Notes: generated from the sequence alone by a model not told the origin. Positions 48,508 to 61,029 are shown, counted from the first letter of the stretch. The stretch: DNA of 64,000 nt from Nageia nagi (GCA_050084985.1 JBITNC010000001.1:148118001-148182000); one strand, 5' to 3'. A program made the numbers and translations.

Positions 48508-51500
48508 TGCCACCCCTCTTGGGATGAAGCTTTTCCTCAAAGCTTGAAGTGTGGAAACTATTGCTACAGTTGATGAAGGACTTCCCATTTTGCATCTTCT
48601 GGTGCCATGCCTTGCCACTACATAAGGACTTTTATGATGGAGTGATTATAAAACTATCATGAACATTGATCTAGAACTACCTTATGTAGAACTACCATTG
48701 ATCCATCCTTTACTAACTTAGGTCATTATGTCTGAACCTGAACCTTTGATCCAACCACTTTCTTGAGCCAAGAGACATGAAACACTAGGTGAATCTTGAA
48801 AGAAGTAGGATGCTCTAATTTGTATGCAATTGGGCTAATGCACTATAACACCTTGTAAGGACCATAAAACTTTAGGGCTAATATTAGAGGGCCTTTTATT
48901 TTTAAGGATTTCTAGCGATAAGCTCGTAGCCTCAAAAAGACCATGTCGTCTACCTGGAACTCTCTTTCCACATGTTGCTGATTAGCCTATTATTTCATAT
49001 AGTGTTCAGCTATCTAAAGGTTATCCTTGAGCAAATAAAGAATATCATATTGAGTAACTAAAGCTAAGTCAACTGTATAAACTTTACTAGTACCTATAAT
49101 GTATGAGGTGATTGTTGGTGGAGCTTGACCATACACTGCTTCATAGGGAGTCATCTTGTTGGTAGAATTATAAGATGTATTATACCACCACTCAATCAAA
49201 GGAAGCCATTGTACCAAATGCACAAGTTGTGCTAAAGCAAAAAACATAAATATATTTCCAAGCATTTGTTGATAATTTCAGTTTGATCATCAATTTGTGG
49301 GTGATATGCTAAACTCATGTTTAGTTGGGTACTTTGCACTTTAAAAAGCTCTTATAAAAAATGACTTGTAAAAGTGGGATCATAATCACTGACAATCATC
49401 TCTAGCATGCCATGTAGTTTGAAAATTGTATCTAGGAATAATTATGCCACTATCACTACTTTGTAGGGATGAACCAATGAACCAAAATGAGCATATTTGG
49501 ATAATCAATCAACCACAACTAGAATAATTGATTTACTATGAGATTTAGGAAGGCCTTCAATGAAATCCATTGAGATATTGGTCCATGTACAAGTAGGTAT
49601 GGGAAGAGGTTGAAGAAGTCCTAGAGTACCCATTATCTCACCCTTTTGCCATTGACACAAATCACAAGCTACCACAATCTGCTTGATATCCAATTTCATA
49701 CCTATCCAATAGAATGACCATGCCACTCACTTATAAGTTTTCAAAAATCCTTCATGTTTTTATGTAGGTGTCAAATGCAATTTGGCAAGTATTTCTAATT
49801 TACATTTTGAAGGAGAAAGTAATAAAATTTGACCTTTGAATCTTAAAATACCATCATGCCATGTACAATGTGGTTTACTTATGGGGTCTTGAGTGATCTA
49901 TTTTAGCAATTCTTGGGTGGAACTATCCTCTACCCACTCTTGTTTAACTTTATCCAACCATTAAGGAATAGGAGATGAAAGAGCTTGTAGTGCTACTTGA
50001 TCTTCAAATTTTTTGGATAGAGAATCAGCAACCACATTCTCCTTACCTTTACGATATATTATCTCATAATCATACCCTAGTAGTTTGGTCACCCATTTTT
50101 ATTGCTCAATGAAAAATTTCAAACTATGATGATTTGTGAGGATGATGAAATGGTGACGAATGAGATATGGTCTCCAACATTGAACTGCATGAATGATGGC
50201 AAGCATTTCTTTTTCATAAGTGGATTTACCCAAATTTTTTCCAAAGAGTGCTCTACTAGTGAATGCCAAGGGATGCCCCTCCTACATTAATACTACCCTG
50301 ATTCCTACTCCACAAGCATCACTTTATATCATAAAGGTTTTAGAAAAATCTAGCATTGCTAATACTAGGGTGGTACACATCACCTCCTTAAACTTAAGGA
50401 AAGCTACCTCATTGGAATGCATTCTTTTTCAACAACATGGTTAGAGGTGTTGTAATCTTGCCATAATCCTTTACAAATTTCTTATAATAACCTATCAATC
50501 TCAAGAATCCTCAAAGACTTTTCAAAGATGTAAGAATAGCCTAGTTCTACACATCAATAATCTTTTATGGATCCACCTTAACTCCCTCTTATGATATAAC
50601 ATGGCGTAAGTAATCAATTTCTCTCTTACTAAATGAACATTTTGATTTTTTTGCATATAGCTAGTGTTCCTTAAAAATTTGTTAGGTTTGGTCAACATGT
50701 GTCACATGTTCTTGTCATGTCTTATTGTAGATCAAGATATCATCAAAGTAAACTAAAATGAACTTCCTAAGGAATATATGAAACACCTGATTCATTAAAC
50801 TTTGAAATGTGGATGGAGCATTTGTGAGGCCAAAAAGCATGACAAGGAACTCATAATGGCCCTCATGGGTGCAAAATGCAATTTTTGGTATATCCTCCTC
50901 CTTGAGGTAGATTTTATGATACCTAGATCATAGGTCCAGCTTGGAAAAATATCTTGCCCCATGCAGTTCATCCAATAATTCATCAATGATCAGGATGGGA
51001 AATTTGTCCTTGATGGTAATTTTGTTGAGGGCCATAAAATCCACACACATACACCATGAACCATATTTCTTATGAACCAATATAATTGGAGAAGAATATG
51101 GGCTTATGCTAGGTTGGATTACTCTTGCATACAATAGTTCCTTAACCAATTTTTCAATTTCATTTTTTTATAAATAAGGATACTGATAAGGATGAATTTT
51201 GGTGGGTGACTTCTTAGCACCAATTGGATAGCATGATCATGTGATCAATGGGTGGTAAGCTCCTTGGTTCCTCAAAGGTACTTGAATGCTTACTTAATAT
51301 GGGCTATAGATCCTAAAGCTCTATGATTTCAGGTTTGATGATTTATAAAGAGTATAACTATGCTAGCATCCCTTTTCCATTTTTTTGTAGGATCTTTTCC
51401 ATGCAATGTGAGCTCATAATTTGTATAGATCCTCATTGTAATCCCTTAAGAGTATGCTCTTATTCATCTATTTTGAAGGTCATCCATAGCTTTGCAAAAT

Positions 51501-52899
51501 TCCACTAAATGATGCCTAAAGTCCTCAACCATTGTACCCCCAAAACTATATCACATCCCCCAAGTGGTAAAGCATACATATCACTTTTCAAAGTATAATG
51601 GTTCATGCTCAGTTTGACATTGTGACATATGCCTTTACATTCTATTTTTCCTCCATTACCAACCATAACCTAAAAATTATTTGTAAGGTGCATGTAATAG
51701 TCAACAACCTTAGCCACTTGTGGATCAATGAAATTATGAGTACTTCTTGAATCTAACAATATTATGAGATGGTGCTTTTTAAAAATTCTTTTGACCTTCA
51801 TAGTTTAAGGGGTGGTAATTCTTTCCAATGCATTGTAAGAGATAACTAGGGCCTCCTCATCTAGAGTTTCCCCTGTAGCCTCTTCGAGTGCACTCTCATG
51901 TTCCTCCTCACTAAGAGCATCAGCATCAAGCAAGTATAACTTTTGTTATGTATAATGATGATCACAAACAAATTTCTCATCATAATTATAGCATAAGCCC
52001 TTCTTTCGATGCTCTTCCATTTCTTCCCACATCAACTTCTTAGTTGGCATTATGTGATTCAGTGGTGGGGTACTTATGTTATTAGAGAAATGGGAAATAT
52101 TATATGTTTTGGTGAATGGAGGTCTTGCATTTCATCAATGAGCACTAGCTTTATCATCAATAAGCTTTGCCAAGGTAATAGCATCCATCATAGTTTTGGG
52201 ATTAAACATTTTGACCTCTAGTTTAATTTCTTTCTTTAAGTCACTGATAAAATATCTTGTGAAAAATGCATCATCCAACCCCTCCATGTGATTTGCCAAT
52301 TTCTCAAATTGATTTTGGTATTCTTTGACTGTTGTAATTTGATGTAACTTGGTCAATATACCTATGAAGTCTTCATAGTCACTAGGATGAAAATAGATCA
52401 ATAATTGTTAAGTGAATTCTTCCCATGAAGGAGTAGGATGCATTTTGGAGTACCACTAGTACCATTGGAGAGCCTCACAATCCAAATGAAAATATGCCAT
52501 GCACACCTTCAAATCCTCTAGGATTTGATTCAATGTGAAATATTATCTAGCTTTATAAATCTATCCAGTGGGATTATCTCCATCAAATCATGGAAAATCC
52601 AATTTGGTTGTGAGGGGAATAATGAAACCACCTTATTGGCTCTGAAATTTATGATGATACCCTTTTGGATTTCCTAACTACCCTAATTGTTGTGAACTAG
52701 ATGCATTGTTGGTATGACTAAGACTTAGTTGTACACTATCACATTTATTATCAAGGGTTTGTATTTATGTCTATATTCATCAAATTTCTACTCTGAATGT
52801 ATTGGTAAGTGTGTTTGCCATTTTTTGGATCATAGTTTGAAATGTTATCATGGTAGGATTAGCTTGTGCTACTATTTGGGATCTTGTTTTAGGTGCCAT
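48508..52899 (-). pseudogene. gag-pol: Chromovirus gag-pol, R2 copy
   Basis: Start MAPKTRSQ at 52899. Gag capsid EYQNQFEKLANHMEGLDD (52135-52401); protease LDSRSTHNFID followed by PQVA (51600-51780), with no stop at the site that is TAA in R0; reverse transcriptase [12 protein letters not shown] (50928-51149) and YFDDILIY (50728-50754); RNase H near 49980-50440; integrase zinc domain [11 protein letters not shown] and [16 protein letters not shown] (49505-49726); integrase end WWYNTSYNSTNKMTPYEAVY (49014-49265); chromodomain-like DAKWE near 48560. About 4.4 kb, a normal polyprotein length. Stops and shifts in reverse transcriptase and RNase H, and the DSR triad, indicate an inactive element. 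The last codons run into the LTR. Confidence 0.92.
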
Positions 52900-53600
52900 T
52901 TCTAAAAACTACTATTTTTGAAGTTTATATTTCTAGAAACTGCTATTTTTAGAAATTGCTATTTTTAGAAACTACCCAAAAAAGTGTATGGGTGTAATAT
53001 ATCAAAATTATCAACTCAAAAATATGATCATAATGGGATAGGTATGTGGGTCTATCTAATTTTGTTAAAAACTACTAAAATGGTATAAATTTTTTATTTT
53101 TTAGCTTTGAAGTTTTTGCTACCTCTAAACTGTTATTTTTGGTAGCTCTAAAAAACTACATCTTATACATTTTGCTTGTAGAATCAAGGCTTTTTGTGTG
53201 AAGGAATGATTCTAGGGTAAGTATTATCTACTCTCCAAATTTCATAATGAAAGAGGCTATAGAGATGGCTTCTATGATAAGTAACTTTCCAATAGCACTT
53301 GCTAGTGCACTATAATTTACAGATGATCAACATAGCTTTCTACCTAGTTTTCATTTATAGCCTAGATAGTCTTCGATATGCCTTTTGGTACACGGAGTCC
53401 AATTCTATGTAGGTTCTATCTGAGGCCTAGGTATTGGTGTAGAGTTTTTTGCACCTCACTTCACACATAGCTTTATGGGAAAATGTGCTTAGCCAAAAAT
53501 GATAGATCCTCCTAGATATTTTAAAACCCCTGATACAAGTTTTCTAGCCTAGACCTCTAAGAATTTTTTTTGTTTTCTTGCAATAGAATGGCCCTGGAAA
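52900..53600 (-). other. Chromovirus 5' leader (R2)
   Basis: Non-coding; matches 17136-17848 with a deletion near 53234. It contains the same short CTACTATTTTT-type direct repeats, which took part in the R1 rearrangement. Confidence 0.7.
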
Positions 53601-53616
53601 GAGCTTTGATACTAGA
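53601..53616 (-). promoter_or_regulatory. Primer binding site, chromovirus R2
   Basis: The minus strand reads TCTAGTATCAAAGCTC beside the 5' LTR, initiator Met tRNA type, identical in all three copies. Confidence 0.85.
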
Positions 53617-54022
53617 TGTTACAATGCTACAAATATGAAAAAAGGAAAATATTATAGAAATGAAATGAATATTGATTTGAAATAGGAAAATGACAACTAT
53701 ATATTGGAAATGACAAAGCATGTGTTGGTAAATAGAATAAGAAATGGCATTAATAAGAAAATAAGGATAGGATATTACTAAATAGTAAGAAAATCATAGA
53801 TCTCTTCAAGGGGGATACCTCCTTACAACTCCAAAGGTAAAAAATAATATTCAAGATGCCTTTCTCCACACACCTCCTATCTATTTATATTAAACTAACC
53901 CTAACCCTAATAGTAATGCAAAATTGGGCCTCACCCTTACAATCACAATATTACAATATATGCTGATAATTTAATAAAATACTAATACTAACACTAAAAT
54001 GTTAGGATGTGGAATCCTAACA
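53617..54022 (-). repeat. Chromovirus 5' LTR (R2)
   Basis: A 406-bp LTR with a minus-strand TATA box at 53882-53889 (plus TATTTATA) and the two-unit TTAGGG motif just upstream of it. Confidence 0.94.
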
Positions 54023-54448
54023 TAGTGTGATCAATAGGCAAGGAGAGAATGTACTCTACTATATTACCCTTACATCTAGTGATGGGATTCCCAATTCCCA
54101 TCCAATCTATGTCAATCATATGGCTAAGGTAGAAAAAGAGATAGGTAAGTCAAATTGCATGGTCTCAAGGGTGTCAAGGGATCTCATGCTAGGGGTAATG
54201 ATCTCACATGTCAAAAGGAGATACAATCAAAGAAAATGGATGAAGTTGCCAAGCTAACAACCAACTTAGTCCACAAGGAGTTAGAGTGTTAGAAAAATAA
54301 AAAGTAAAAGTTAAAATGAAATAAAAAGTCAACGATTTCCTTTATATATTCCTAGTTTATACCAAACCCTAGGGCTTTCTCCCATTGGCTTTTGGTCTTA
54401 TGAAAATATTATTTTATGTATTCATTATGTTTGAAATTATTTTGTATG
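54023..54448 (+). other. 3' region of the gag-only element up to the break (R2)
   Basis: Matches 18272-18720 and 34775-35200. Similarity stops at TTTTGTATG (54448), where R0 and R1 continue ACTACAATTTC and R2 continues TGTGTATATC, the end of LTR-D. Confidence 0.8.
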
Positions 54449-55641
54449 TGTGTATATCAAATTATGAACCTAAAATGCAATTTAGACAGATAAATCATTC
54501 AACATAATTAATCATGAACATATTTGACAATACACATCAATAATAATAATGATATTATATTCTAAAATATTTGAATGCAAAAAGCAAGTTTTTATTGATC
54601 TATTTTAATCAGCATCGATAGCGATCGTTGTGGATCGGTAACGGTCGATAATGGATCGGTAATGATTAGTGTGGATCAGTAACGATTGAAGCATGACTCT
54701 GCATTCTTTACACCATTATTATGCTCTTTGTAAACTTTTTGCCTCTTTTATCGATATGGTAAATCACCGTCGATCGATCTTTGAATCGTTGACGATCGGA
54801 TCTGTAAGCACTGGAGTAATCTTTTCACAGAATTTTGAAATGTTTTTGTCTATTCCTTGTTGTTCTCTTTCATGGTTACTTCCATCATTCTTTTTCTATA
54901 TTGACCCTACACATAGAAACCAAATGAAACATCAAAACCATACCTGCTCATACATATGAATTAGTAAATGAATAACATAATATGGAAATATAATTGATAT
55001 GAGATTTGTTATTGATCAAGCTTACAATCTTTTGCTAATAATCTCCTAATTTGATTTCGATAGAGCTTCGCTATAGTAAAATTGGGTCCCTTTGTTCACG
55101 TACAAAGCTTCAATTTATAAGCTCAAAAGTTTGTTATCTATTTGTTTTAGCATCACAAAATTCCAGGTAACCTCTCATATGAATTTTTGAGGTGTTATTA
55201 TCTCAAATTCATATCCATGATTCCAAATCATTCATACTGGGCTATTCTCAGCTTAGATTTGTCTATTTCTGAATTATTCAGGGATTTTCAACGATCCTAG
55301 AGGATCGTCAATGATCGTACTGGATCATCAACGATCATATTGGATCGTCAACGATCGTATGGATCGTCAACGGTCTTATTGGATCGTCAACGATTTTTCC
55401 ACAGTTTTTATAATAATATTAAAGTGATCACCAAATGCTCATTTTTTAATGAAAAGGGGTCGTATGACCACTCGTTTTGCATCTACTCAAAAAGATCTAT
55501 CCAATAGTGAAGTTTTCAAGCTTGTTTGAGACTTGTATAAAGAGTTATGATTATTTTAATATGATATATGTTAAAAAGATACTTATTTTATTTATTTATA
55601 TGTTGTTAAACTAGATGTAGGGTTTATTTTGAGTGTCTACA
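54449..55641 (-). repeat. LTR-D, 3' LTR of the right-hand element
   Basis: 1193 bp. The minus strand starts TGTAGACACTCAAAATAAACC at 55641 and ends GATATACACA at 54449. A TATA-like box (minus TATAAATT) is at 55112-55119, followed downstream by GAAGCTTTGTACG. It carries GATCG-rich repeats at 54610-54800 and 55290-55395, much richer in CpG than its surroundings. Part of it (near 54900-55150) resembles 24720-24960 in LTR-C. Confidence 0.8.
55290..55395. repeat. 20-bp GATCG minisatellite in LTR-D
   Basis: Five units of 19-20 bp of the form AACGATCNTATTGGATCGTC plus a partial sixth. Related GGATCGGTAACGATCG-type units lie at 54610-54690 and 54765-54800. On the minus strand this tract falls early in the LTR, upstream of the TATA box, the place of promoter and enhancer elements. 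Confidence 0.92.
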
Positions 55642-55656
55642 TTTTGCCCCTTTTTG
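55642..55656 (-). promoter_or_regulatory. Polypurine tract of the right-hand element
   Basis: The minus strand reads CAAAAAGGGGCAAAA immediately before TGTAGACACTC. It lies in one arm of an inverted repeat spanning 55636-55700. Confidence 0.8.
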
Positions 55657-56178
55657 AATTATCAACCAAAGATGAGGTTGATAGTTTCAAAAAATGTAGA
55701 ATGAGAAGCTTTGTTGTTTGATTATATGTTGCTACTTTTCTATGATATAAGTTTTTGACTCAATTTCTTAGATGAATCATCATTTTGATTTATCAAATTA
55801 TGATAAAATGTGTTTTCATTTAACGTTTGATATAATTTTGAAAACAAATTTGAATATACTTCAGAAGTGATTGTTTTTGGTATAACAATGTGTTGAGCTT
55901 GTGTGACAGTTGCATGACATTTCTATTATGTCATTTTGCATGTCTAAGCGCACATGTACCATATAAGTCCTCTTTAGTATATGAGTTTGATGGTGTTGTC
56001 CTTTGTCCCGACAATGGGGTTTCAAGATGATCTCATGTAACAATGATACATCACATTTTATCTTCTTTGATATTTGTAAATGTTAATGATATTTTTAAGA
56101 AATATCATCAAAATCTTTTTTGTATAAAGCTTAAGATCTTTTAGTAGGATATAATTATAGCTTCTCTGAATCAAAATT

Positions 56179-56181
<3 letters not shown>

Positions 56182-56213
<32 letters not shown>
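56182..56213. repeat. (TA)n microsatellite
   Basis: About 16 TA units inside the 3' region of the right-hand element. Confidence 0.95.
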
Positions 56214-56216
<3 letters not shown>

Positions 56217-56299
56217 CATCTTCTGGTGTTGTCATGAGGATATTCCTTGCCATGACTAAATATAATTTTTTAACTTTTGCAATTGATACATTTTGAAAA

Positions 56300-56740
56300 T
56301 GATATTGTAATACATCAAAACTACACTTGTGTCAATCTCCATACTATGTGCTGTTTATGGTAGTTGTATGACAAGATTCTAGTTTGTCTCTGCATACCGA
56401 AGCGAGTATGTGATGGTAAGCTTATTTGGTGTATACAATTTTGAGATAATGATGTTGTATATCAAAACTTCACTTGTTTTTATCTCCATACTGTGTGCTA
56501 TTTATGGCAGTTGCATGACAAGATTCTAGTTTGTCTATGCATGTCGAAGCGAGTATGTGATAGGAAGCTTGTTTTGTATATACAAATTTGAGATTATGAT
56601 GTTGTATATCAAAACTTCACTTGCTTTTATCTCCATATTGTGTGTTGTTTATGGCAGTTGCATGACAAGACTCTAGTTTGTCTCCGCATGCCAAAGCATG
56701 TATGTGATAGGAAGCTTGTTTTGTATATACAAGTCATCTT
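56300..56740. repeat. Tandem repeat, three units of about 147 bp
   Basis: ATCAAAAC begins matching units near 56314, 56461 and 56608. Each contains ATCTCCATA-TGTG, GCAGTTGCATGACAAGA and GCGAGTATGTGATAGGAAGC-type segments. A more diverged relative is seen near 55880-56000. Confidence 0.9.
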
Positions 56741-58033
56741 TCATTTTTCTCTGCTTTTGACCCAACAGAATGGGTTTCATTATGATCTTTTGCATAAGTA
56801 TTTTAGAATCATATTGAGCATAAATATCTTATTTAGGTTATAGGCAATTCTAATTACCTTAACTGTGAGTAGACATATAACTTTTGATTTTGTAATTAAC
56901 AATGTTTTGGGTATATTTTAAAAGAAATGTAGCCATGGTCTTATTATGTGATCATGGGCTTACTTTGATTGTGGTGCTTTTCTTAGCATTATGACCCCTT
57001 TTGAATTGACTAATGATGTCAGTGACGATGATGATAGATTGTTCAAAAAACTAATGCATATTAGCTAGTGAACAAGTAAGATGAATATACGAGTGATTCT
57101 AACCTTATTGTTTCAATCATTTATAGGTGAACATAAGGTTTGATTTTAGGTCATGGGAAATTGTATTTACCTAAATTATCCAAGTATGATTTTTGGAGCT
57201 TTGCAATTGAAATATTTTGAACACACATTGGTTGTACACCAAACAGGTACTAAAGGCTTGTTTCCATATATCATTACATGGGTGTCTTGTGTTTACCCCG
57301 AGGAAATGTATGGAGCCGAGTCAGGTATATGACATGAAGTCCCCTTTGTGTGCACTAATTTAAATTTTTATTATTATATTTTACTCTAGAAAGGTAGGTT
57401 TTGCAAAAATCATTAGAATCATGCTTTTTGATGACTAGGGTTTCTTGAATATGTGTAATAATAAGTGGTAACTAAACATGCATAACATGACATATGATTT
57501 GAACTATGAATTTCATGAATCATTGTAAGTTAATAAACAATAAATGGTGTTTGTCCTATCAAAGATTCATGATGAAATTGTTTATGATCGAGTTTGCATG
57601 TTTATTTGGTTATCTTCTTCATGTTTTGACTTATTCCCATGAGTACATATATGTAATGTATGAATATGACGAATGGTTGACACTTGTGTGTAATCACATA
57701 TGATTTTTTCATAAATGTAAATGCATATGTGATACATGATTTTCATCTTGCATTATTGTCATGGATACATTTACTATATAATGGATTGCTCAGTGCCCCA
57801 CTCATGCTTTTGTAAATGTTGTAACATAATGATAATGATGAGATGTTTTATTGTTGTAGATGCTTGGTGGTTCTTTCATGATTAGCTCCATTTTACCTAG
57901 TTGTAGGACCTTGAGTTTATCAACTTATGTACGAATATTTTAAATCTTGATTTTGTTGGTTGATGGTAGAGACAAGTGATTTGCTTTGGGTCATGAACAA
58001 TCATAGTTGCCCCAAATTATGATCAAACATAAA

Positions 58034-58421
58034 CTTTTTGAATTTTCACAATCAAAGTATTTTGAAAATAAGTTCTACATTTTACTAAGTACTCATGCTC
58101 ATCTACAAATGCTATTTCATGGAACACTGTATTCCATAGGCTCTATGCCATTAGCATGTAGGTGACGTGGAGTCCTTTCAAAGTAGATAACATTTTAATG
58201 TTTGATAATTCTGCTATTATTTCTTGCAAACTTTTTGAATTTTTGCAATCAAAGTATTTTGAAAATAAGTTCTACATTTTACTAAGTACTCATGTTTGTC
58301 CACAAATGCTATTTCATGGAACACTGTATTCCATAGGCTCTATGCCATTAGCATGTATGTGACGTAGAGTCCTTTCAAAGTAGATAACATTTTAATGTTT
58401 GATAATTCTGCTATTTACCCC
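58034..58421. repeat. Tandem repeat, two units of about 197 bp
   Basis: CTTTTTGAATTTT-CAATCAAAG starts units at 58034 and 58231. Both contain TTCATGGAACACTGTATTCC and GATAATTCTGCTATT. The copies are close to identical. Confidence 0.93.
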
Positions 58422-59129
58422 AGCAAAATGGGTTTCATTATCATTTCTTGCAAAAATCATTAGAAACATGTTTTTTCATGATTGGGGTTTTTTGTTGAAC
58501 AAGACTTGAAAATAAGACAAATGCATTCTACCTCATTTATCGAGATGGTGATACAAAATCAAGTTTGCTACAAAGATCGACATAATGATAGATGATATAT
58601 ATTATGTATTTTATTATTCATTCTTAAGAAACTTAAAATCATGATTACTAAACTTTAATTATAAACTTACTTTGATGTGCCACACATTGATGATGTATCT
58701 CAAGATTGAATAAGTGCTTTGATTATTTTTATTGTTATTTCAATCATCGATGTTGATTTTGATTTTTTTTTTATGTTTTTTATTTTTATTGATTTTATAT
58801 CGATATACCTAATCAAGTACTTATGATGAATAAAATAATGGTAATTGCCCCATCAAAGACTTTAGGATGGAACTGTTTATAATTTGATATCATCAAAGAT
58901 TCATAATGAGGAATATGATGATAACAATTATCCCATTAAAGACGTATGGGATTATTATTGCATTTTTATTTTTTAAATGTTGATTTTGATATTATTAAAT
59001 ATCTTCAAATTTAAAGATAATGATTTGAAAAATTGCAGTATTAGATTGTATCATTTACCAAATTTGATTGCTAATACTTTTTATTTTATGATAACATATA
59101 CAAGGGATATGGAACAAGATGTGACTCAC

Positions 59130-59545
59130 ATTCAATTTATGGATAGATGATAATGAATGGAAACGGGAGAAAAACATCGACTTCCAATTCAAAGGGAAGA
59201 GCAATTTCTTACTCTCAATCCCAAGGAATGATGGAAGTTTTTTAACAATATTCTAAGGGGTTGAAATGGATGGGATATGATAGGAAAAGAACATTGACTT
59301 CCAATTCAATGGGGAGAATAATTTCTTATTCTCGATCCCAAAGAATAATGGAAGCTATAAATTTTAACAATGTTCTAGGGTTAACTTTTATCAATCTACT
59401 AAGGGCAATTTCTTGCTTAAACTTGTAGATAAGAATAGAAGCAAAAGGTTTTAACAACAACAATGTTGACTCCCATATTAATGGGGAGAGCAATTACTCA
59501 CTCTTTTTCTCAAATAATATGGAAGCACCTCCAATTTAACAATCG
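59130..59545. repeat. Diverged tandem repeat, three units
   Basis: Units near 59170, 59290 and 59460 share TTGACT(T/C)CCA, AATGGGGAGAGCAAT, TTACTCTC--TCCCAA and ATGGAAGC. Spacing is uneven (about 120 and 170 bp), so this is an old array. Confidence 0.75.
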
Positions 59546-60062
59546 ACAAAGATAGATTAGAAAATATATGGATGTTGGATAATAAAATATGAAAGTTGGT
59601 ATAGTATAATGTGTATGGGGTGGTGGTAGATGTTAATATGAAAATAGTATAAAAAATGAATGGACATAGGATGTATTGAGTATTTAGAGAGATAAACTAA
59701 TCAACTCATCAAGGCATTGATAAATATAAGTGTAATATTAATTACTATGTAATAATAAATAGTATGGGATGGAGGCATGGGATAATAAAGAAATGTAATG
59801 ATCATAATATTCAAGTTGACCATATTAACCAATCACCATTAAATTTTTTCTTCTTTAGATGATATAAAACAAATTCATGATGTTCTCAAAATTATCATAT
59901 ACTCATGTGTGTGCAATGATGTTTATTTCCATCTCTAGACAATCTCAAACTAAATGTCGCAAGAGCATAAAATATATAAGCTAGTTCATCCATATGAAAC
60001 GTACAGAGGTCCATAGGAAAGAAGGTCGCTAACCAATATAGACATGTCGCCACTCATAAGGT

Positions 60063-60172
60063 ATGCCCCATTGCCAGATAGGTGTCCATAGCCCCGATGA
60101 GGATTAACCCCTCGATCCCACTACAACCTTGCTCTACTGCCAGTCAGGCGTCCATAGCCCTAGTAGAGGATA
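60063..60172. repeat. GC-richer duplicated motif, two units of about 67 bp
   Basis: TGCCAGATAGGTGTCCATAG (from about 60072) and TGCCAGTCAGGCGTCCATAG (from about 60139), each followed by a CCC--GATGAGGA or CCCTAGTAGAGGA phrase. The base composition stands out from the AT-rich surroundings. Function unknown. Confidence 0.75.
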
Positions 60173-60762
60173 TTGTAATCACCCAAGAATCATTGATATG
60201 ATGTAGTAATTTTTTTTTTTGACTTTTGATTTTTTTTTTTTCTATTTTACTATCAAATGATTCTTGGGTTCGAGATGAAGCAAATAATAGGATGAACATG
60301 TAATACTTTCACTCGAAATCATGCTCTTGTAACACCTCATTCTTGACTGTTTTAAGATTATTTAAATGTGAAGATGTGTATGAGTCTGTAATAACCTTAA
60401 GTGTATCATAGTCATGTTTGTTTATCATCCAAAATTTCAAAAATTTCATGATGAAAGTTGGTAAAGTCAATAAGAATATTAATTTCATAAACTATTTCTT
60501 TTACAATAAGTATTAAACATATTTGTATAATGGTATGGAAGTGATCATGGATGATGTATATTATATATGCCTTGATGAATTGTTAGAATATAATCTGATA
60601 CTCAAATATTCCAACATAATGGGGGATGAATATGAGATGGAAAAAAGGGGAATACATGGAAATGCAATAAACATATTATAACCTGTTTCAAAATCAGATA
60701 TGATCATTTTAGTTTTTAATTATATTTTGATGTTTGTGTGATTTCTAAACCATATTTTGATG

Positions 60763-60765
<3 letters not shown>

Positions 60766-60808
<43 letters not shown>
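60766..60808. repeat. (AT)n microsatellite
   Basis: About 20 AT units near the junction of the 3' region and the coding remnants of the right-hand element. Confidence 0.95.
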
Positions 60809-60813
<5 letters not shown>

Positions 60814-61029
60814 AGGGCAATTTCCCCAATATGATCTATGTAAAACATGAGGAGATCAAAAGTAAGATGGGGGATGACTGCCCTAATGTGAACGATGTGA
60901 AGAAGATTAAATGTCCTAATGCAAATAACATAACTCGTCATTGTTTAATTGTGTGGAATGTATGTATGTATTTTGTAGATGATGTAAATTGTTATCTATT
61001 AATAGAGGTATATCTACTTCAAATCGTCT

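Larger units (their letters stand above)
48104..54022 (-). mobile_element. Ty3/gypsy chromovirus, R2 copy (structurally complete)
   Basis: A 5919-bp element with 404- and 406-bp LTRs, primer site, leader, gag-pol and purine tract in the right order on the minus strand. Flanks are TACAG before, and TAGTG after, which is the R0/R1 TATAGTG with two bases lost. This is the best reference copy in the window for the nested element. Confidence 0.95.
42193..54448 (+). mobile_element. Gag-only LTR element with antisense PMD, R2 copy (3' end missing)
   Basis: Same structure as 26621-37642: LTR-B, gag, microsatellite, antisense PMD, nested chromovirus. It is cut at 54448, where the minus-strand LTR-D begins, so its LTR-A is not in the window. 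If LTR-D is an insertion, the remainder should lie to the right of that element. Confidence 0.8.
55657..61029 (-). other. Long 3' region of the right-hand element
   Basis: 5.4 kb without a recognisable protein on either strand. It is dominated by diverged tandem repeats (separate entries) and AT microsatellites. Phrases such as CAGTTGCATGACA, ATGGGTTTCATTATGATC and AAGCGAGTATGTGAT recur at irregular spacing between 55880 and 58440, so much of it grew by repeated local duplication. Pol would be expected here in an autonomous element. Confidence 0.6.

Noticed and set aside
56300-56740. CRISPR-like array or centromere satellite
   Set aside because: Units are adjacent without spacers, only three in number, and lie in the 3' region of an LTR element in plant DNA.
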